DNA of 64,000 bases from Micromonospora luteifusca (GTDB taxonomy: Bacteria > Actinomycetota > Actinomycetes > Mycobacteriales > Micromonosporaceae): contig NZ_JAFBBP010000001.1 of the NCBI RefSeq assembly GCF_016907275.1, positions 3,772,001 through 3,836,000 of the forward strand. The letters are read 5' to 3'. The position numbers and the translations under genes are program-made. Of this stretch, positions 41,521 to 50,285 are shown piece by piece; position 1 is the stretch's first letter; the number at the start of each line of letters is the position of its first letter. The notes beneath the pieces were generated by a model. That model worked only from the letters and a program-made list of their open reading frames with translations. It was not told where the DNA came from and made no database searches.

Positions 41521-44028
41521 TCAGGCCGGGACGAGTTCCCGGCACCGGCGCAGGGCGGCCAGGGCGAGCGGCGCGTCACGGCCCGCGATCCCGATTTCCA
41601 ACTCGGTCACCGCTGCCGCGGCCCGAGCCGGCTCACCCGCTGCGACCGCGGCCTCGGCCAGCACCAGCACGGCCTCGGCCGCCCACGCCAGGATGCCCTT
41701 ACCGCGTACCAGCGACAGTGCCTCCGTCGCGTGCCGGACGGCCTCGTCCGGCCTCGCGGCCAGCGTCAACCGGGCCAGCGCCGAGAGTGCCTGCACCAGC
41801 GGCCAGATCGCGCCGACCCGCCGGGCGTCGACCACCACCTCCCGCAGCGCCCGTTCGGCCAGCTCCACCTGATCGCCGCTCCCGCTGTCACCGTCGGCGC
41901 TGGCGGTGGTGGCGGCGGTGTCGGCGCTGTCGGCGGTGGCGGCGGTGGCGGCGGTGTCGGCGGTGGCGGTACGGGCCAGTACGGTGGCCAGTTCGACCCG
42001 CGCGTCGAGCAGCGTGACCGGCATCCGCTCAGTGCTGGCAACCAGTCGGGCGAGGCGCTCGACGAGCCCGTCCAGCCGCCCGGCGGCCCGGTCCAACGAC
42101 AGTTCGGTCGCCTCGACCAGGGAGGTCAGCCGCTCGTACCCGGTCTCGTCGACCAGCGCCCGGCCGGCCGCCAGGAGCGTTTCCGCCTGTGCCGGGTGCC
42201 CGGCGTGCAACGCGCCCTGCGCCCAGTTCAGGCAGGCCCGGGCATGTTCGCGGGGCCGGTCGGCCAACTCGGCGGACGCCCGCAGCTCGGTGATGATCGC
42301 CCAGGCTGCCGGATCACCCAGCTCCAGTAGCAGCGAGGCTCGGGTGATGCGGGCCGCGAGGTGCGCCCCCGGGTCCCCGCTGGCCGTCGCGGCGCTCTCC
42401 GCCTCCGCGCAGCGGGCCAGGTGGTCGTCGACGTGCCGGCCGACGACGGTGTCCGGGGCCGCCAGCACCGCGAGCGCCGGTGCCTTGCGTCGCGGTGCAC
42501 GCAGGTACGGCACAGCACGTTCGATCTCGGTGTAGCCGCGCAGCGCCTCGCCCTGCTGGCGCAGCATCCGCCCGAGCACCAGGCCCAGCTCGCCGCGGGC
42601 ACCGGGCGGCAACCGTCGGTCGGCGAGCAGCCGTTCCAGCACCGGGATCGCCTCCGCCTGGCTCAGCCCGTCGATGGCCGAGCGGCCCAGCTTGGCGGCG
42701 AGCCGTACCCGTACCGGGCGGGGAAGCTCGGCGACGTCCATCGTCTGGAGCAGGAAGCTGGCGGCGGTCGCGTCGTCGCCGCGCTCGGTGGCCAGGTCGG
42801 CGGCCGCCTCGGCATTGCGGACGAAGTCGGCGCCGCTGCCGGCCCGGCGGTAGTGGTGCGCCAGTTGGGCGACCGGCTTCGGCAACTCCTGCTCCAACAC
42901 CCGTGCGACGCGCAGGTGCAGCCACTCGCGGTTCTCCCGGGGCACCAGGTCGTACACCACCTGTCGGGCCAGGTCGTGGCGGAACCGCAGACCGTCCCCG
43001 GCGTCGTGCAGCAGGCCGGCCCGGTGGGCCGCGGTCAGTGCCGCGCCGACCGCCACCCGGTCCAGGCTGAGCACCGAGGCGATGATGCGCTGGTCCGGTG
43101 CCAGCCCCAGCACGGCAGCGGCCCCGAGCACCTCGCGGGTGGCCTCGTCGAGGGGGCGCAGCCGCCAGAGCAGCACGTCACGCAGGACGAACGGGACGCT
43201 GTCGTCGGCCAACGGGTCGCCACCCCGCTCGGCGAGCGTACGCAGCACCTCCTCGACCACGAACGGGATGCCGGCGGTGCGGTCGAGCAGGGTCGCCGTC
43301 AGTTGCTGCGGTGGGTCGTCGAGCCGCAGGGTCCGGGCGGCCAGCCGGCGTACGTCATCGGCGTCCAGCGGGCTGAGTGCGACGCGGGTGACGCTCCACG
43401 GCGGGGTTCGCGCCAACGCGTCGTGGATCGGCGTACTGCCTCCCGGCGCCGCCGTGCGGGCGGTCAGCACCACCGCCAGTCCGTCGACCGGGTGGGTGCT
43501 CAGGTAGGCGAGGAGTTCGCAGGTCGCCGGGTCGGCCCAGTGCAGGTCCTCGAGCAGCAGCGTGGCGGGAGTCAGTGCGGCCAGCACTGCGGCGACGGCC
43601 CGGAACAGGCGGTGCCGTTCGGCCGCCGGGTCGGTCAACGGGAGTGGCGCGGCGGGCAGCGCGTCCGCCAGTTCGGGCAGCAGCGGTGCGAGGGCACCGG
43701 CCACCGGACTGAGCGCGCCGAGTCGGTCGGCGCTGCCGCGGATCGCGTCCAGCAACACACCGAGTGGAAAGGGTTCCGGCACGTCGTCGCACTCGCCGAC
43801 GAGGTGGTGCCCGGGAAGTTCGGCGAGCAGTTCGGCGACCAGCCGGCTCTTGCCGATCCCGGGTTCGCCCTCCAGCAGGATCAGGCACGGCGGGGCTTCG
43901 ACGAGCTGGCGTAACCGGGCCAACTCCGCTGCTCGTCCGACGAACTCGACGGGTCCGCGCAGACGTTCGGGGCGGACGGGAACTGGGCCCCCGCCGCCCC
44001 GCGTCTTGTCCTCGCTGCCGTCGATCAC
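41521..44028 (-). CDS. LuxR/MalT-like signal ATPase lacking the DNA-binding domain
   Basis: An 835-residue protein. The N-terminal AAA ATPase opens with FVGRAAELARLRQLVE; Walker A is LLEGEPGIGKSRLVAELL and Walker B is TLLLEDLHWADPATCELLAY. About 450 residues of TPR-like helices follow. Large LuxR regulators of this type end in a LuxR HTH; here the protein stops after CRELVPA with none, and no HTH appears in other frames before the hairpin downstream. An Ala/Thr/Asp low-complexity insert (from GGCGGTGGC repeats) lies at about 41880-41975. It may act through a partner or be a truncated regulator. Confidence 0.8.
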   Translation of the reverse strand: MIDGSEDKTRGGGGPVPVRPERLRGPVEFVGRAAELARLRQLVEAPPCLILLEGEPGIGKSRLVAELLAELPGHHLVGECDDVPEPFPLGVLLDAIRGSADRLGALSPVAGALAPLLPELADALPAAPLPLTDPAAERHRLFRAVAAVLAALTPATLLLEDLHWADPATCELLAYLSTHPVDGLAVVLTARTAAPGGSTPIHDALARTPPWSVTRVALSPLDADDVRRLAARTLRLDDPPQQLTATLLDRTAGIPFVVEEVLRTLAERGGDPLADDSVPFVLRDVLLWRLRPLDEATREVLGAAAVLGLAPDQRIIASVLSLDRVAVGAALTAAHRAGLLHDAGDGLRFRHDLARQVVYDLVPRENREWLHLRVARVLEQELPKPVAQLAHHYRRAGSGADFVRNAEAAADLATERGDDATAASFLLQTMDVAELPRPVRVRLAAKLGRSAIDGLSQAEAIPVLERLLADRRLPPGARGELGLVLGRMLRQQGEALRGYTEIERAVPYLRAPRRKAPALAVLAAPDTVVGRHVDDHLARCAEAESAATASGDPGAHLAARITRASLLLELGDPAAWAIITELRASAELADRPREHARACLNWAQGALHAGHPAQAETLLAAGRALVDETGYERLTSLVEATELSLDRAAGRLDGLVERLARLVASTERMPVTLLDARVELATVLARTATADTAATAATADSADTAATTASADGDSGSGDQVELAERALREVVVDARRVGAIWPLVQALSALARLTLAARPDEAVRHATEALSLVRGKGILAWAAEAVLVLAEAAVAAGEPARAAAAVTELEIGIAGRDAPLALAALRRCRELVPA

Positions 44029-44126
44029 CGTGGGGTCGAGCAGATCACCCCCACCGGCGCGAACGGTCGGCCGGCGGACCGACGGTGACCTGGGTCACAC
44101 GTCGGGCCGCCGGCCCGTCGACACCG

Positions 44127-47100
44127 TCAGGACTGGACGGTGACCGGCACGGTCTTCAGGGAGCCGTCACCGTTGCGGAACTCCAGCACCCCGAGGTAGC
44201 GCTTCGCTGGCGCGAGGCCGGACCAGCGCAGGGTCAGGTTCGCCGTCGCACCCGGCTGCACCCTGCGCTGCTTCGGGTCGATGGTGAACCGGCCGGTGGA
44301 GGTGCCCGGCGCCCCCGGCAGGTAGCTGGTGACGGTGTACGCGTTCGCGCCCGTCGGGATGTTCTCGGTGAACTCCTGCTCGACGACGACGATGTAGTCG
44401 CCGGCACCCTCCGGCAACGTCACCTTGGCGCCGTCCCGACCACTGGCGGTGGCGGTGACGAACTTCCCGTCCTTGTCATAGACGTTGAGGCTGAACTCGG
44501 TGCACTCCATCACCCCCTCCTCGTCGTCCCAGTCGATGTGGGAGCAGGTGGGCCGCTCCGACGTGACCTGGATGAGCGGGCTGCGGGTGCCGGCCGGTAC
44601 GTGCAGGGTGGTCCTGCTGATCGACGCGGGCAGCGGCACCGGCAGGTTGTCCGACGTGCTCCAGTCCCAACTCGGTCCGTCACCCTGCAGGGTGACGGTG
44701 CTGCTGGTGCCCGCGGTCAGGCCGGAGAGCTGCGAGATCAGCTGACCCTTGTAACCGACCTCGGCGGCGATCGGAACGCTGCCGGAGGTGCCCTTGCCGG
44801 TGATGGCGTCGGGGGCGACCAGCCCGGAGTTGTGCACGACCAGTGGGCTGCGTACCTCGTGCTTGAACTGGTCGCGCCAGGTCAGCGAGCCGTCGGCCCA
44901 GGTGTCGAACGCGCCGCCGGTGCTGGTCACCTCCACAGTGAAGCGAGCCGACTGGCCGGGACGGATCTGCATCTTGGCCGGGGTGACCTTGACCTTGTAA
45001 CCCGGCGGGGCCTGCACCGACGAGGTGTAGGTGCTGGTCTTGTCGCTGACGTTGGTGACGGTGCGGGTGACCGTCTGCTTGCCCACCATCTGGCCCAGCG
45101 AGATCGACGGGTAGTTGAGCTGTGCCGTCTCGATCGAGCCGATCGTGTCGCAGCCCTCCAGGTCGAGGCCGTAGTCGCTGCCCCGGTCGGTGGACACCCC
45201 GCACAGGTACTGGATCCAGTCCTGCTGGTTGGAGTCGTACACCAGACCCGGGTCGAAGGCGCTGCCCGGCTCGACCTGGCCGGCACCGTAGTTCAACGGC
45301 GTGGCGTCGTACGTGCCGATCTTGATCGGGTTGCCCTTGTCGGTCTTGTCCACGGCGCTGGTCATCAGCGCCGAGCGGACCGCCGCCGGCGACCAGTCGG
45401 GGTGCTTGGCCAGCAGCAGGGCGGCGATACCGGCGATGTGCGGCGCCGCCATCGAGGTGCCCGACTCCAGGGCGAAGTCGTTCCCGCCGATGGACGGAGA
45501 GAACGCCGCGACGATGTCCTGACCGGGCGCGCTGATGTCCGGCTTGAGCAGCTCGCCGGCGTTCAGGTTCGACGGGCCCGCCGAGGAGAACGCGGCGACC
45601 GACGGCGCCTCGACCGTCTCCAGCTTGCTCGGCGAGATGGTCGCCGTGGCGTTGCCCTTTGCGACGTACGCGGTGACCGTGGCCAGGTCGACCTCGTTGA
45701 TGTGCACGGTCGGCACGGCCTGCACGTCGGCGTTGAGGGAGTTCAGCTCCTCGTTGTACAGGACCATCCCGACCCCGCCGGCCCGGGCCACCTCGATGCT
45801 CTTGTCGGTACGGGGAATCTCGCCGCGTACGCAGAGCACGATCGCGCCCTTGACCTTGGCCGGATCCAACGTGTCGTCGGCGCAGAGGCCGGCACCGTAG
45901 GCACCGTCCGGGTCGAGCGCGCTGTCCTTGGCGAAGACCAGTCGGGCCGGACCGACGCCGGTCTCACCCATGCCCGCGCCGGTGATGGTGGTGCCGTTGC
46001 CGAGGGTGAGTTTCCGGTTGTGCTGTCGGTCGGTGGTGCTCGCGGCCACCGTGGTCAGCCACGGCGTCGAGTTGTCGACGGTGTTGGCGAACGGGCCGGA
46101 GTTGCCGGCGGCGGCGGCGACGAACACCCCGGCGGCGGCAGCGTTGAAGAACGTGGCGTCGACGGCCCCGAACCGCTCGGTGTCGTCACCGATCGAGTAG
46201 TTGATCACGTCGACGCCGTCAGCGACCGCGTCGTCGATGGCGTGCACGATGTCGATGTCGGTACCGGTCGCCCCGCCCGCACCGTTGTCGTACAGCGCCT
46301 TGTAGATCGCCAGTCGTGCGGCCGGCGCCATGCCGGAGATCATGCCCAGGTCCTGGGTGCCCGACGTCGCCCGCACGCCGTTGAGGCCGGCTGCGGTGCT
46401 GGCCGTGTGGGTGCCGTGGCCGTTGCGGTCACGAGGCGAGGAGTAGTCGTCGGGGAACGCCTCGGCGATGCCGCTGTCGTTGTACCAGCGGGCTCCGATC
46501 ACCTTGTTGTTGCAGGTGACCGGCGCCTCGATGCCAACGTCGCAGGTGCCCTTCCACTTGGCGTCGATGATGGCCTGGTCGGGACGCGGGCTGGGCAGGG
46601 GTGCGAAGCTCGCGCTCTCCGGCCAGTAGCCGCTGTCGATGATCCCGACGATGACGCCTTCACCCGCGTGGGAGTCTCCGCCGAACTCCTTCTTCCACAC
46701 CCCACCGTTGCCGGTCAGGCCCAGGTAGTCCGGGGTGTGCGAGGTGGTCGCGTGCACCTTCTGGCTCTCGTACACCGCCCGCACACCCTGGGTGGCGCGC
46801 AGCCGGGCGGCCTGCGGCCCGGTCAGGTCGGCGGCGAAGCCGTTGAACGCGGTCTCCATGGTGACGCGCGTGCGGTCGGCCGGCACACCGACCCGGTCCA
46901 GCACGGACTTGCGCTTCTGACGCAGGTGATCCCGGTACGCGTTCGCGCTGCCCGACGTGCGGTTCAGTTTGGAGCCGCCGGCTGGCTTGGTCGCGGCGAT
47001 CCCGGGGACACCGCCCGTGTAGGTGGCCAGCGGCTCCTCGTCGAGCTGGACGAGGTAGCGGGCGGTCGGTCCACTGCTGGTCGGCGCGGCGGTGGCGCTG

Positions 47101-47201
47101 CCGGGCAGGCTGGTCAGGCCGGCCGCGGTCAGCGCAACGGCGGCCAGCATGCTGACCCCGCGCCTGGCCCGTCCGGTCCGATGTGTGTTCGGTTGTGGCA
47201 C
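44127..47201 (-). CDS. Secreted subtilisin-family serine protease (S8) with PA domain
   Basis: A 1024-residue exported protease. A Sec signal (ARRGVSMLAAVALTAAGLTS ending near SATAAP) is followed by an I9 propeptide (YLVQLDEEPLATY) and the S8 domain: Asp in VGIIDSGYWPESASF, His in DRNGHGTHTASTAAG, Ser in LESGTSMAAPHIAGIAALLL. A PA insert (IVLCVRGEIPRTDKSIEVAR) is in the usual place. The C-terminal third has Fn3-like domains (TRTVTNVSDKTSTYTSSVQA). The GTG at 47201 is chosen because GGAGG is seven bases before it. The layout resembles plant-type subtilases and actinobacterial homologues; likely nutrient proteolysis or processing of secreted proteins. Confidence 0.93.
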   Translation of the reverse strand: MPQPNTHRTGRARRGVSMLAAVALTAAGLTSLPGSATAAPTSSGPTARYLVQLDEEPLATYTGGVPGIAATKPAGGSKLNRTSGSANAYRDHLRQKRKSVLDRVGVPADRTRVTMETAFNGFAADLTGPQAARLRATQGVRAVYESQKVHATTSHTPDYLGLTGNGGVWKKEFGGDSHAGEGVIVGIIDSGYWPESASFAPLPSPRPDQAIIDAKWKGTCDVGIEAPVTCNNKVIGARWYNDSGIAEAFPDDYSSPRDRNGHGTHTASTAAGLNGVRATSGTQDLGMISGMAPAARLAIYKALYDNGAGGATGTDIDIVHAIDDAVADGVDVINYSIGDDTERFGAVDATFFNAAAAGVFVAAAAGNSGPFANTVDNSTPWLTTVAASTTDRQHNRKLTLGNGTTITGAGMGETGVGPARLVFAKDSALDPDGAYGAGLCADDTLDPAKVKGAIVLCVRGEIPRTDKSIEVARAGGVGMVLYNEELNSLNADVQAVPTVHINEVDLATVTAYVAKGNATATISPSKLETVEAPSVAAFSSAGPSNLNAGELLKPDISAPGQDIVAAFSPSIGGNDFALESGTSMAAPHIAGIAALLLAKHPDWSPAAVRSALMTSAVDKTDKGNPIKIGTYDATPLNYGAGQVEPGSAFDPGLVYDSNQQDWIQYLCGVSTDRGSDYGLDLEGCDTIGSIETAQLNYPSISLGQMVGKQTVTRTVTNVSDKTSTYTSSVQAPPGYKVKVTPAKMQIRPGQSARFTVEVTSTGGAFDTWADGSLTWRDQFKHEVRSPLVVHNSGLVAPDAITGKGTSGSVPIAAEVGYKGQLISQLSGLTAGTSSTVTLQGDGPSWDWSTSDNLPVPLPASISRTTLHVPAGTRSPLIQVTSERPTCSHIDWDDEEGVMECTEFSLNVYDKDGKFVTATASGRDGAKVTLPEGAGDYIVVVEQEFTENIPTGANAYTVTSYLPGAPGTSTGRFTIDPKQRRVQPGATANLTLRWSGLAPAKRYLGVLEFRNGDGSLKTVPVTVQS

Positions 47202-47285
47202 GTCGTTGCCTCCACGTTCGGTGCCGGCCGCCACGACTGATGACGGTGGCCGAAACCTAGAATTGGTATCGATCGTCGAGAAGCA

Positions 47286-47324
47286 CTCGTAACCTCCCGG
47301 TAATCTTGGAAACAATCTCGTAAC
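47286..47324. promoter_or_regulatory. Direct repeat upstream of the protease gene
   Basis: CTCGTAAC occurs at 47286-47293 and 47317-47324, exactly 31 bp apart, which is about three helical turns. It lies in an AT-richer segment about 85-125 bp before the S8 protease start. Repeats in phase like this are typical of activator sites. The binder is unknown. Confidence 0.45.
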
Positions 47325-47433
47325 GCAACGGGTACTTTGCGCGTCATTTTGGGTCGCCGGCGGCGCTGTCTCCGCGCGGCGCTGTCCCCGTGCGGCGCCT
47401 TTTGTCCGCTGGCGGGCGCCGTAGTCTCGTCGG

Positions 47434-48189
47434 GTGTCCGTGCCATCGATCGAGTCGGCCTTCGTGGTCTTCGACGCTCAGGACTCCGGATGCCTGTCCT
47501 ACGGAGCCGAGGAGGCGGGCCGGCGCTGGCTCGTCAAGACGGCCACCACGGCCGCGGGGCGAGCATCCCTCGACCGGGCCTGCGCGGTGCACGCCACAGT
47601 CCGCCACCCGGTGATCGTCCGCCCATGGTGGACAGTCCGTGGCGAGGCCGGCCCGACGCTCATCTACCCCTGGTACGACGGCAGCGTGCTGAACCACGCC
47701 ACCGTGCACGGCACGGACCGCACCGGGCTGAGCCGGTTCCTGCGTCTGCCGGTGCCGCAGGTCGAGGTGGCACTCGACGCGATCCTCGACGCCCATCTCG
47801 CCGTCAGCGCCGCCGGCCTGGTCGCCGTCGACCTCTACGACGGCTGCTTCCTGTACGACTTCTCCGCCGGCCGGATGCGGTTGATCGACCTGGACGAGTA
47901 CCGGCCCGGCCCGTTCCAGCTCGACGCCGACCGGCTGCCCGGCTCACGCAGCTACATGGCCCCGGAGGAGTTCGTTCGTGGCGCGGTGATCGACGAGCGG
48001 ACCACCGTGCACCTGCTCGGCCGCACCCTGCACCACCTCCTTGATGCGGCGCAGGGCTGGCGCGGAAACGGTGACCAGCGCCGCGTCGTGGACCGGGCGA
48101 CCGGGGCCGCACCTGCCACGCGCTACCCCGACGTGCCGGCACTGGTCCGTGCTTGGCGGGTGGCAACACCCCTGACTCGACCTCGGTGA
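47434..48189 (+). CDS. Atypical serine/threonine kinase-like protein
   Basis: A 251-residue single-domain protein. The N-lobe has a short ATP-loop region and Lys in RRWLVKTATTAAG. In the C-lobe the usual HRD motif is replaced by LVAVDLYDGCFLYDF, where the metal-binding Asn position holds Cys. DFG is replaced by RLIDLDEYRPG, and SYMAPEEFV matches the kinase APE motif. It resembles small kinase-like proteins of actinobacteria and may have weakened catalysis or an unusual substrate. A -10-like TAGTCT (47422-47427) sits six bases before the GTG, so the mRNA may be leaderless. Confidence 0.75.
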   Translation: MSVPSIESAFVVFDAQDSGCLSYGAEEAGRRWLVKTATTAAGRASLDRACAVHATVRHPVIVRPWWTVRGEAGPTLIYPWYDGSVLNHATVHGTDRTGLSRFLRLPVPQVEVALDAILDAHLAVSAAGLVAVDLYDGCFLYDFSAGRMRLIDLDEYRPGPFQLDADRLPGSRSYMAPEEFVRGAVIDERTTVHLLGRTLHHLLDAAQGWRGNGDQRRVVDRATGAAPATRYPDVPALVRAWRVATPLTRPR

Positions 48190-48502
48190 GCCGAACCCTG
48201 ACTCGATGCCGGTAGGCCGAGCGCACCATGCGGCTCGACCAGCGCCATGACGCCGATGGGTGCAGCCATGCCCGCCGTGCTTACGTGCGTCGGTGGTAGT
48301 GGTTGCGGCGGGGGACCTGTTCGGGGTCGAGCCAGGCGGGTGGGATGAACTCGGGGTGGCTGTCGCCGCCGAGGCGGACGGTCCAGTCGCTGTGGTGGAG
48401 GTGGCGGTGGTGGTGGCCGCAGAGGAGGACGGCGTTGTCGAGGCCGGTGGTGCCGCCGTCGGCCCAGTGGTGGATGTGGTGGGCGTTGGTCTTGCTTCGG
48501 TC

Positions 48503-48570
48503 TCACGGACAGATGCTTGCGCTGTCAGTGTAGGTCTTGGGGCTGACGTAGCCGAGGGCTGAGTGCAGCC
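48503..48570 (-). mobile_element. Remnant of an IS3-family transposase (3' end)
   Basis: In the frame beginning CTG at 48568 the sequence reads HSALGYVSPKTYTDSASICP and then a TGA stop (48503-48505). HSALGYxSPxxY is the C-terminal signature of IS3-family transposase OrfB. Only these 22 codons remain; the rest of the element is missing. It sits exactly at the break between DUF222 and HNH, so insertion followed by deletion explains the broken gene. Confidence 0.75.
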
Positions 48571-48727
48571 GCGGTCGCGAAGGACGAGGGCGCGGCGTAG
48601 GGGCCCGGTGATGAGGCGGCGTTGCCGGCCGACGTCGAGGACCTGGCTGGCGCTGCCGAGCACGGCAGGGCGGATCGTGGCGTCGCAGGCGAGGCGGCGC
48701 ACTGTTTCCGGGGTGACATGGAGACCG

Positions 48728-48799
48728 GTGTCGAGGGTGCCAGTGTCGAGGGTGCCGGCGTCGAGGGTGCCGGCGTGGAGGCCGGCGTCGAGGGTGCTG
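48728..48799. repeat. 15-bp tandem repeat in the DUF222 gene
   Basis: Units GTGTCGAGGGTGCCA, GTGTCGAGGGTGCCG, GCGTCGAGGGTGCCG, a shortened 12-bp copy, and GCGTCGAGGGTGCTG. All keep the frame and encode repeated T-L-D-(A/T)-G on the minus strand within the DUF222 protein, between its core and C-terminal part. Confidence 0.85.
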
Positions 48800-49701
48800 G
48801 TGTTTAGCTGTCGGGCGAGGCCGTCATAGCTGGTGGTGACGACGATCTGGGCCGGTTCGCCGCCGTGTTCGGGTAGCTGCCCGGTGCGCAGCGCGAGTCG
48901 GCACACGTCGGCGAGGGCGTCGTGGCGGCGTTGCCCGGGGGTGCGGGCGTCGTCGGGGCCGGAGGGTGCGGTCAGCGGGTCGATGGCGGCGCGCAGCAGG
49001 CCGGCGGTTTCGGCGTCGAGGGTGCCGGTGAGTCGGAGTCGGCCGTCGGTTTGCTCGGACAACGTGAGGTGGCGGTCGCGGGTGGCGCGGGTGGTTTCGG
49101 CTTGCAGTGCGGCCCGGGCGGCGGTGTCGGCGATGTCGGGTGCGACGTGGTCGAGGATGCGGGTGCCGAGTTTGCGCAACAGGGTGGGGTCGAACTGCCC
49201 AGCCCAGTGGACGAGCACTCCGACGGCTTTGTCGGCGGTTTCGGGGCCGGCGGCGGTGTGCACGGTGGTGACGGTGTCGGCGATGACTCGGGCTTGGTCG
49301 AGGGTGATGGTGGCGTCGGCCAGTGCTCGTCGTACGCCTGGGTTGGCGGTGTCGAGTGCGGTGGCGAGGTCGACGAGTCGGCGGGCGGCGGGGATGGTGA
49401 GGTGGAGCCGTTCGCGCAACCAGACCGCGGTGGATGAAGCGCCCTGTGCGCGGGCCGTGCCGCGGGCGTCGATCTCGCGGATCAGGGCGAGTTTCACGGC
49501 GGCGAGGCGCTGCTCCAGGCGGTGCGCGGCATCGAGTGCCGCGATCAGGTCGTGCTCGGCTTGGGCCCAGGTGGCGGCGTCGACGCAGGCTGCGACGGCG
49601 TCGTCTGCCTGCGCCAACTCCTCAACCATGAGCCGAGATTAGAACAGGCGTACGACAAATTCAGCTGTCATGATCGATTGGCGGCGGTGGCCTCGGAGGC
49701 G

Positions 49702-50181
49702 TCAGTCGCGACGGATCCGGCCCGGTCCGGCGCTGATGTCGATCTCGCCGTCCTCTACCTCGTGGCCGGCCGCGCAGCGGAGCACCGCGTGGACCGGCTG
49801 GCCACAGTCGTGGTGGGTGGCGATGACGGACGGGCCGGCGTCGTCGGCGGCCCAGGTGTCGCCCCAGTTGCGCAGCGCGGTGATGGCCGGCAGTAGTTCG
49901 CGGCCCTTGCGGGTGAGCTGGTACTCGTGGCGGGTGCGCTGCCCCGGCTCCCGGTACGGGATCCGTTCGAGTAGCTCGGCGGCGACCATCTCCTTGAGTC
50001 GGGCAGCCATGGCGGGCTCGCCGATGCCGACCCGGCGGACGAAGTCGTCGAAGCGTCGCGTGCCGAGCAGCGCCTCGCGCAAGATCAGGACTGTCGACCT
50101 GCTGCCCATGATGTCCATCGCCCGGGCCACCGAGCAGTTCGCATTCGACCAGGAGTCGCGGTCGTCCCGTAGGTCCTCCAT
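49702..50181 (-). CDS. HxlR-family winged-helix regulator
   Basis: A 159-residue regulator with the HxlR signature: NCSVARAMDIMGSRSTVLIL and REALLGTRRFDDFVRRVGIG, then MAARLKEMVAAELLERIPYR and YQLTRKGRELLPAI. HxlR proteins sense redox-active or quinone-like compounds through a conserved Cys; here Cys16 near the N-terminus is in that place, and a C-terminal extension has two more (HDCGQPVHAVLRCAAGHE). It is divergent from the MFS efflux gene with a perfect 8-bp-arm palindrome between them, so it most likely represses that gene. Confidence 0.9.
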   Translation of the reverse strand: MEDLRDDRDSWSNANCSVARAMDIMGSRSTVLILREALLGTRRFDDFVRRVGIGEPAMAARLKEMVAAELLERIPYREPGQRTRHEYQLTRKGRELLPAITALRNWGDTWAADDAGPSVIATHHDCGQPVHAVLRCAAGHEVEDGEIDISAGPGRIRRD

Positions 50182-50193
50182 GTGGTCAAGCGT

Positions 50194-50221
50194 ACCTGGC
50201 TTGCGTTGATGCTAGCCAGGT
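50194..50221. promoter_or_regulatory. Operator candidate for the HxlR regulator
   Basis: ACCTGGCT (50194-50201) and AGCCAGGT (50214-50221) form a perfect inverted repeat with a 12-bp centre, in the 104-bp gap between the HxlR gene and the MFS gene. It lies 13 bp upstream of the HxlR start, so autoregulation is also likely. Confidence 0.6.
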
Positions 50222-50285
50222 GCTTCACTGGGGTTCTGCTGACTTCAGCCGACGAAAGTCAGCCCGACCAGCCCCGAGGACACCA

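Larger units (their letters stand above)
48281..49629 (-). pseudogene. DUF222-HNH endonuclease gene broken by an IS3-family remnant
   Basis: The 5' part encodes a complete-looking DUF222 domain (VEELAQADDAVAACVDAATW to RRALVLRDRGC). In an intact homologue this continues into the HNH nuclease in the same frame. Here about 70 bp of foreign sequence intervenes and the HNH part (TNAHHIHHWADGGTTGLDNA, then VLLCGHHHRHLHHSDWTVRL, ending at 48281) is in another frame, so no full-length product can be made. DUF222-HNH genes are numerous in actinobacteria and often carry or border mobile elements. The upstream frame stays open to 47944 but makes nonsense after the junction. The ATG at 49629 is the original start. 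Confidence 0.85.
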
